NCBI GenBank assembly: GCA_013306675.1
Contig: JABLUY010000010.1
Location: 246,487 to 310,486 of the forward strand
Length of the DNA: 64,000 nucleotides
Reading direction: 5' to 3'
Source: Thraustochytrium sp. TN22
Lineage: Eukaryota > Sar > Bigyra > Thraustochytrida > Thraustochytriidae
Both the position numbers and the translations under genes were made by a program. The notes under the pieces are model-generated. The model saw nothing but the letters and a program-made list of their open reading frames with translations. It was not told where the DNA came from and did not search any database. How positions within the stretch are numbered: position 1 is the stretch's first letter; the number at the start of each line of letters is the position of its first letter. Positions 59,241 through 64,000 of the stretch are shown here, piece after piece.

Positions 59241-62200
59241 TCAGGTTGTCGTCGGGCGCATGACTGCACGCGCTTCATGAGCGTCCTGGACCTCGTCCTC
59301 GAGTTTGTGCAGGTACGGCGCAAGCAGATGGACTTGAGCGTGAAGCGCCTTGCAGCGCGCACGGAGTGCCGCGATCCGGGCGGTGTGGGCAGCGATCATG
59401 CTCTGCTTCGTGGGCGTGGTGGCAACCTCGGCGGTCGCCGCGGGCGGAGCAAGAGGCGCCAGGCTGAGCCCGCTGGGGCTGATCGTGGGCAAGCCTCGCT
59501 GGCGCGAAAGCTGGATGCAGCAGCGGAGTTCCTGTGCTTGGCGTGCGAGCTTCTTGATGCGGTCGCGCTGCGAGGCGAGCGTCTTGTTGAGCGGCAGCTC
59601 TCTGTTCATTGCATCCCGAAGCTCGGCAGAAGGACCACTGGGATTGTGTTGGGGTCGAATCACTTGTCAGTCGCTCGTTCCGTCCCGTTTTTTTTCTTTT
59701 GAAAACTCACGTGACAGCGAGATCCGTCAGCTTGCACTTGGTGCTCTCCAACGCGCGCGCCAGCGCGCCAGCGCCCGCGGAGCCGATGTTGTTGCTGTGC
59801 GCTCCAGCGCCCGCGGAGCGGATGTTGTTGCTGCTGTTCAGGCTGCGTTTCGGCAAGGCGAGTCGTCAGCTTGACGTGATTTTCAAGCCAGGCCAGGCCA
59901 GGCCAGGCCAGGCCTGCCTGCACGCGGCGTCCAAGCTGGCTTTGATGAAGCAGGCCTGCCGTGCTTGACGAGCTGGCCGCCCCCATGCGTAATCGTCGCA
60001 TGAGTTGGCCCGCTGGCCCGTGCTTAAAGAGGCTGCCGGACGGAAGAAGGAAACGGGAGGAACTCACGAAAGCCATGTCAGCGTGCACTGGCCGCTCTCC
60101 AGCGCTCGCGCCAGCGCTTCAGCGCCCGCGTCGCCGATTCTGTTGTCGGGAAGGCTGCATTTTCGCAAGGCGCGTCGTCAGCTTCACATGATTCTCCAGG
60201 CCAGGCCTGTGATCATCCCATGAGATGGGCCGCGGGCCCGTGCTTTCAGAGGCTGCCGGACGGGAGAAGGGAAGCAAGGAACTCACCGCAGCGCAGTTAG
60301 CATGCACTGACCGCTCTCCAGCGCTCGCGCCAGCGCTTCAGCGCCCGCGCCGCCGATGTTGCTGTTGGGAATGCTGCGTGTTGGCAAGACGCGTCGTCAG
60401 CCAAACATGCTCCTCCAGATCAGGCCAAGCAAGGCCTGAGCAGGCCAGGCCAGGCTTGGCTGTACGTGTCGTCCAAGAGCCCGATGGTTTACTACTGCTA
60501 CGAAGCAGGCCTGCCGTGCCTGACGAGTTGGCCGCGCCCATGCGTAATCATCACATGAGATGGACTGCTGGCCCGTGCTTTTAGAGCGACGGGAGAAGGA
60601 AACGAGGAACTCACTTGAGCGTCGTCAGCGTGCACAGGCCGCTCTCCAGCGCTCGCGCCAGCGCTTCAGCGCCCGCGTCGCCAATGTTGCTGTTCCCAAG
60701 GCTGCGTTTTGGCAGGACAAGGCGTCAGCTTGACATTACCCTCCAGGCCAGGCCAAACCAGGTCAGGCCTGTCTTCATGTGTCGTCCAAGAGCCCGGTGG
60801 CTGGCTGCAAGGAAGCAGGCTTGCCGTGCCTGACGAGCTGGCCGCGCGAAATCATCACATGAGATGCACCGCTGGCCCGTGCTTTCAGAGGCTACCGGAC
60901 TGGAAAAGGAAACGGGAGGAACTCACTTGAGCGTCGTCAGCGTGCACTGGCCGCTCTCCAGCGCTCGCGCCAGCGCTTCAGCGCCCGAGGAGCCAATCTC
61001 GTTGTTGAAAAGGCTGCGTTCGGGCAAGGCGCGTCGTCAGCTTGACATGGTCTTCAAGGCCAGACCAGGCCAGGTCAGGCCAGCCTGCTGGGCAGAGGCT
61101 GCCTGACGGGAGAAGGAAACGAGCAACTCACTTGAGCGCCGTCAGCGTGCACGAGCCGCTCTCCAGCGCTCGCGCTAGCGCTTCAGCGCCCGCGTCGCCG
61201 ATTCTGTTGCCGGGAAGGCTGCGTTTTGAGAAAGAGAGCCGTCAGCTTGTCATGATCCTCCAGGCCAGGCCAGGCGAAGCAGGCCTGCTCGGCCCTGTCG
61301 CGCCTGACGAGCTCGCGGCCTCCATGCGAATTCATCGCATGGAACGGACTGCCGGCCCTTGCTCTCACAGGCCGCCATACAGGACAAGGAAACACGAGGA
61401 ACTCACTACAGCGTCGTCAGCGTGCACTGGCCGCTCTCCAGCGCTCGCGCCAGCGCTTGAGCGCCCGCGGGGCCGACTCTATTGCTGTCTAGGCTGCATT
61501 TTAGGGAGACAAGTCGTCAGCTTGACACGAATTCTTCAGGCCAGGCCAGGCCAGGCCTGCCTGCACGTGTCTTCCAGGAGCCTAAAGCAGGCCTGCCGTG
61601 CCTGACGAGCTGACCGCGCACATGCGTAATCATCGCATGAGATGAACCGCTCGCCCGTGCTTGCAGGAGCTGCTGGACGAGGGAAACAAAGATACTCACA
61701 ACAGCGTCGTCAGCTTGCACTGGCCGCTCTCCAGCGCTCGCGCCAGCGCTTCGGCGCCCGCGGAGCCGACTATATTGCTATCAAGGCTGCATTTGGAAGA
61801 GACAAGTCGTCAGCTTGGAACAAATTCTCCAGGCCAGGCCAGGCCTGCCCTAGACGAGAGAAGGAAACGAGGAACTCACTCCAGCGTCGTCAGCGTACAC
61901 CGGCCGCTCTCCAGCGCTCGCGCCAGCGCCTCGGCGCCCAAGGAGCCAATCACGTTGTTGTAAAGACTTCGTTTGGGTAAGACGCGACGTCAGCTCGACA
62001 TGATCCTCCAGGCCTGCATGCACGTGCCGTCCAAGAGCCCGGTGGCTGGCTGCTACGAAGCAGGCCTGCCGTGCCTGACGAGCCGGCCGCGCCCATGCGT
62101 AGTTATCGCATGAGAGGGACCGCTGGCCCATGCCCTCAGAGGCTGCCGGCCGGGAGAAGGAAACGAGAGGAACTCACTCCAACGTCGTCAGCGTGCACTG

Positions 62201-63135
62201 GCCGCTCTCCAGCGCTCGCGCCAGCGCTTCGGCGCCCGCGTCGCCGATGTTGTTGTTCCCAAGGCTGCGTTGTAGCAGGGCAAGTCGTGAGCTTGACATT
62301 ACCCTCGAGGCCAGACCAAGCCTGCCTCCAAGAGTCGTCCAAGAGCCCGGTGGCTGGCTGCTAGGAAGCAGGCCTCCCGTGCCTGACGAGCTACTCGCAC
62401 CCATGTGTAATTATCACATCAGATGGACCACGGGCCCATGCTGCCAGAGGCTGCCGGACGGGTGGAGGAAACGAGAGAAACTCACTGCAGCGTCGTCAGC
62501 GTACACCGGCCGCTCTCCAGCGTCCGCGCCAGCGCTTCAGCACCCGCGTCGCCCATGTTATTGTTGCCGAGGCTGTATATTGGCACGGCAGGTCATCAGC
62601 TTGACATGATCCTCCATGCCATGCCAGGCCCGCCTGGACGTTTTGTCCAAGGGCCTGATGGCTGACTTTTACGAAGCAAGCCTGTCGTGCCTGACGCGCT
62701 AGCCGCGCCCATGCGTAACCACCGCATTGGATGGACCGCTGGCCCGTGCTTTCAAAGGCTGACGGACAGGAGAAGGAAGCGAGGAACTCACGTGAGCGTC
62801 GTCAGCCTGCACTGGCCGCTCTCCAGGGCTCGCGCCAGTGCTTCAGCGCCCAAAGAACCGATGTGGTAGCGAGTAAGGCTGCGCTTTGGCAAGGCCGGTT
62901 GTCAGCTCGATATCAGCGTGTCCTCCAAGAGCCCGGCGGCTGGCCGCTTCCAAGCAGGCCTGCCACACCTCACGAGCTGGCTGCGCCCATGCGCGAGCTT
63001 GAAATCTTGGTTGGCGTGGCAGGCTCTTAGGTCACTTTGCACCACCAGCAGGACCATCACGTACCTGAGTTCTGTCTCGCCGTTTTCGATCTTGCGAATG
63101 GCGGCCTCCACGATGGCGCGCACCCGACCGTCCAT
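59241..63135 (-). CDS. LRR-array protein with coiled-coil tail, 14 exons
   Basis: Exons, read on the minus strand: 63135-63065; eleven 87-nt exons at 62878-62792, 62572-62486, 62264-62178, 61966-61880, 61786-61700, 61493-61407, 61218-61132, 61013-60927, 60701-60615, 60373-60287 and 60154-60068; then 59842-59711 and 59637-59241. All introns are phase 2 and GT-AG. The donor is GTACGT in intron 1 and GTGAGT in the others. The joined frame is open for 518 residues. Exon 1 codes MDGRVRAIVEAAIRKIENG. Each 87-nt exon codes one 29-residue ribonuclease-inhibitor-type LRR of consensus LGNNxIGDAGAEALARALES. The last exon (~131 residues) is helical, with Lys/Arg-rich and coiled-coil segments (NKTLASQRDRIKKLARQAQ). 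The LRR face should bind a protein partner; function is not recognised. Confidence 0.85.
60068..62878. repeat. Tandem array of exon-plus-intron units (11 copies, ~180-330 bp each)
   Basis: The 87-bp LRR exons recur at start-to-start spacings of about 306, 308, 298, 180, 293, 275, 205, 312, 328 and 219 bp. Introns share landmarks, read on the + strand: GAGGAACTCAC at the donor, AAGGCTGCGTTT at the acceptor, CCAGGCCAGGCC runs, GAGCCCGGTGGCTGGCTGC, CTGACGAGCTGGCCGCGCCC, a hairpin ATGCG/CGCAT, and GGCTGCCGGACGGGAGAAGG. Shorter units lack middle parts. The duplication unit is therefore exon and intron together. Confidence 0.92.
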
Positions 63136-63865
63136 GATGATAAAGCAAGGTTCCGCACTCAGGGCCCGTGTCGAGGGCAGAGAGGTTGTTGCGGAGGTAG
63201 CAGCGGAGTCAGCGCACCCGAGCGGCCACCGTCTGTCGCGTGGACGTGGCCGCTGAGCACCGCTGCACTCCGGCCGAGCGTCTGTCGATGGGCAAGTTGG
63301 ACCGCGCCGCGGTCTGGCCGCCTTTAGAAGCCGCGCCTCGCAGCGCGCTGAGTGCCGGCGCGGGCCGGCCGCAGGGGCGCAGCGACGCAAGCCGGCGCCC
63401 GCAGCGCTGTGCGTGGTCGCTCCAAACGCCGCGCGTCGCAAGCCGCCGCGTTTCCGTTCTGCCGCCGCCAAGTCGAATCTGAGCTCCTGCAGAGAAGTAG
63501 CCTGCCGCGGGCGCACGCACGCGGGCGCCGCTTCGCGGGCTAGCGCAGGGGCGGGGGTGCGGCACTGGCGCCATGGTGTAGCCGCTGCGCACGGCGTGCA
63601 GGCAGGCGCGCGCGCGGAGGACAAGAACTAGCTAGACAACGACGACGACGACGTAGGCTCGCGCCGCTCGATGCTGCTCCTCGCTCGCTGCGCGCAGCCG
63701 CGGCTGCACGGGCGCAGAGAGCTCGTGCGGAGAACGTGATGTACGTGGCGACGCGCAGCACTGCGGACGGCGACGCGACCGGCGACGGCCAGCAAGGTTC
63801 TGAGCAAGGCCAAGGGCGGCCCCTGCCGAGCAAGGCGGAGCAGCTTGCCCAGCGCCGCGATTGGG
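63136..63865. promoter_or_regulatory. Upstream region of the LRR-array gene, possibly divergent
   Basis: About 730 bp of GC-rich sequence upstream of the LRR-array start, with AACTAGCTAGAC near 63627 and a GACGACGACGACG run near 63640. Minus-strand frames read through into the LRR start but are Arg/Ala/Pro-rich and unconvincing. Confidence 0.4.
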
Positions 63866-64000
63866 ATGGAACGCGCGCGACTCCCTCGAGTCCGTGCTGG
63901 CGCGAAGTCCGTGCTGGCCAGAGGCTTTTTGCACGTCAAGACGGCCGAGGAGGAGATGGGTGAGGTTGCCGCTATGTACGCAGGACCCTGGCCGACGCTC
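63866..64000 (+). CDS. Possible 5' end of a gene running off the window (partial)
   Basis: From the ATG at 63866 the frame reads MERARLPRVRAGAKSVLARG, then FLHVKTAEEEMGEVAAMYAG to the window edge, 45 residues. The second half has a protein-like composition and the basic start could be an organelle presequence. I do not recognise it, and GGGTGAGG near 63959 could be a splice donor. Confidence 0.3.
   Translation, partial: MERARLPRVRAGAKSVLARGFLHVKTAEEEMGEVAAMYAGPWPTL

Noticed and set aside
60068-62878. Regular repeats with spacers resembling a CRISPR-like array
   Set aside because: The 87-bp repeats code LRRs in one frame, are flanked by GT-AG signals, and the spacers are themselves related. 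This is an exon/intron array in a eukaryotic gene.

Overview
The window reads as nuclear DNA of a GC-rich, gene-dense protist. The genes are eukaryotic in type: a BRO1/ALIX protein, O-fucosyltransferase, ROCO GTPase, intron-containing tRNA-Leu genes and C-terminal peroxisomal signals. Most genes are single long ORFs, yet clear GT-AG introns occur in three of them. A stramenopile of the labyrinthulomycete/thraustochytrid kind is my best guess; it rests on overall gene style, not on a search.

Layout. 0-9 kb: 3' part of a MET10-type sulfite reductase flavoprotein (+), a BRO1-UBA protein (-) and a rhomboid protease (+). 9.7-16 kb: a 1569-residue TIR-NACHT-WD40 receptor-like protein (+), convergent with a membrane-anchored O-fucosyltransferase carrying an 18-CAG tract (-). 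18.8-24.3 kb: three metabolic enzymes, all ending in peroxisomal-type tripeptides: acyl-CoA dehydrogenase (SKL), 3-hydroxyisobutyryl-CoA hydrolase-like (SHL) and a quinone-oxidoreductase-like MDR enzyme (SKL, one intron). 24.5-29.2 kb: two almost identical head-to-tail 2.3-kb units. Each carries a broken gene that joins a YqaJ/lambda-exonuclease-like nuclease to the C-terminal half of a PiggyBac-type transposase. 29.4-30.5 kb: three tRNA-Leu(CAG) genes with introns. 30.5-33.1 kb: GC-rich repeat-filled spacer. 33.2-46.6 kb: one 4465-residue intronless gene for a surface protein with C-type lectin, cysteine-rich, cadherin and IPT/TIG domains and a multi-pass membrane end. 47.2-50.8 kb: a LRR-ROCO GTPase whose LRRs are each coded by one exon. 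50.8-58.4 kb: a PlsC acyltransferase (-), and a 1757-residue fatty-acyl-AMP-ligase/carrier/left-handed-beta-helix membrane protein (+). 59.2-63.1 kb: a 14-exon LRR gene (-) built from repeated exon-plus-intron units. The right edge may open another gene.

Two themes stand out. One is sensing and recognition: TIR-NACHT-WD40, LRR-ROCO, the expandable LRR array and the lectin-cadherin giant lie within 55 kb. The other is lipid and branched-chain metabolism: the peroxisomal trio, PlsC and the FAAL-like synthetase. The strongest candidates for something undescribed are the self-amplifying LRR exon array with a covarying intronic hairpin, and the nuclease/PiggyBac chimera. All gene calls come from reading the sequence; no similarity search was run.
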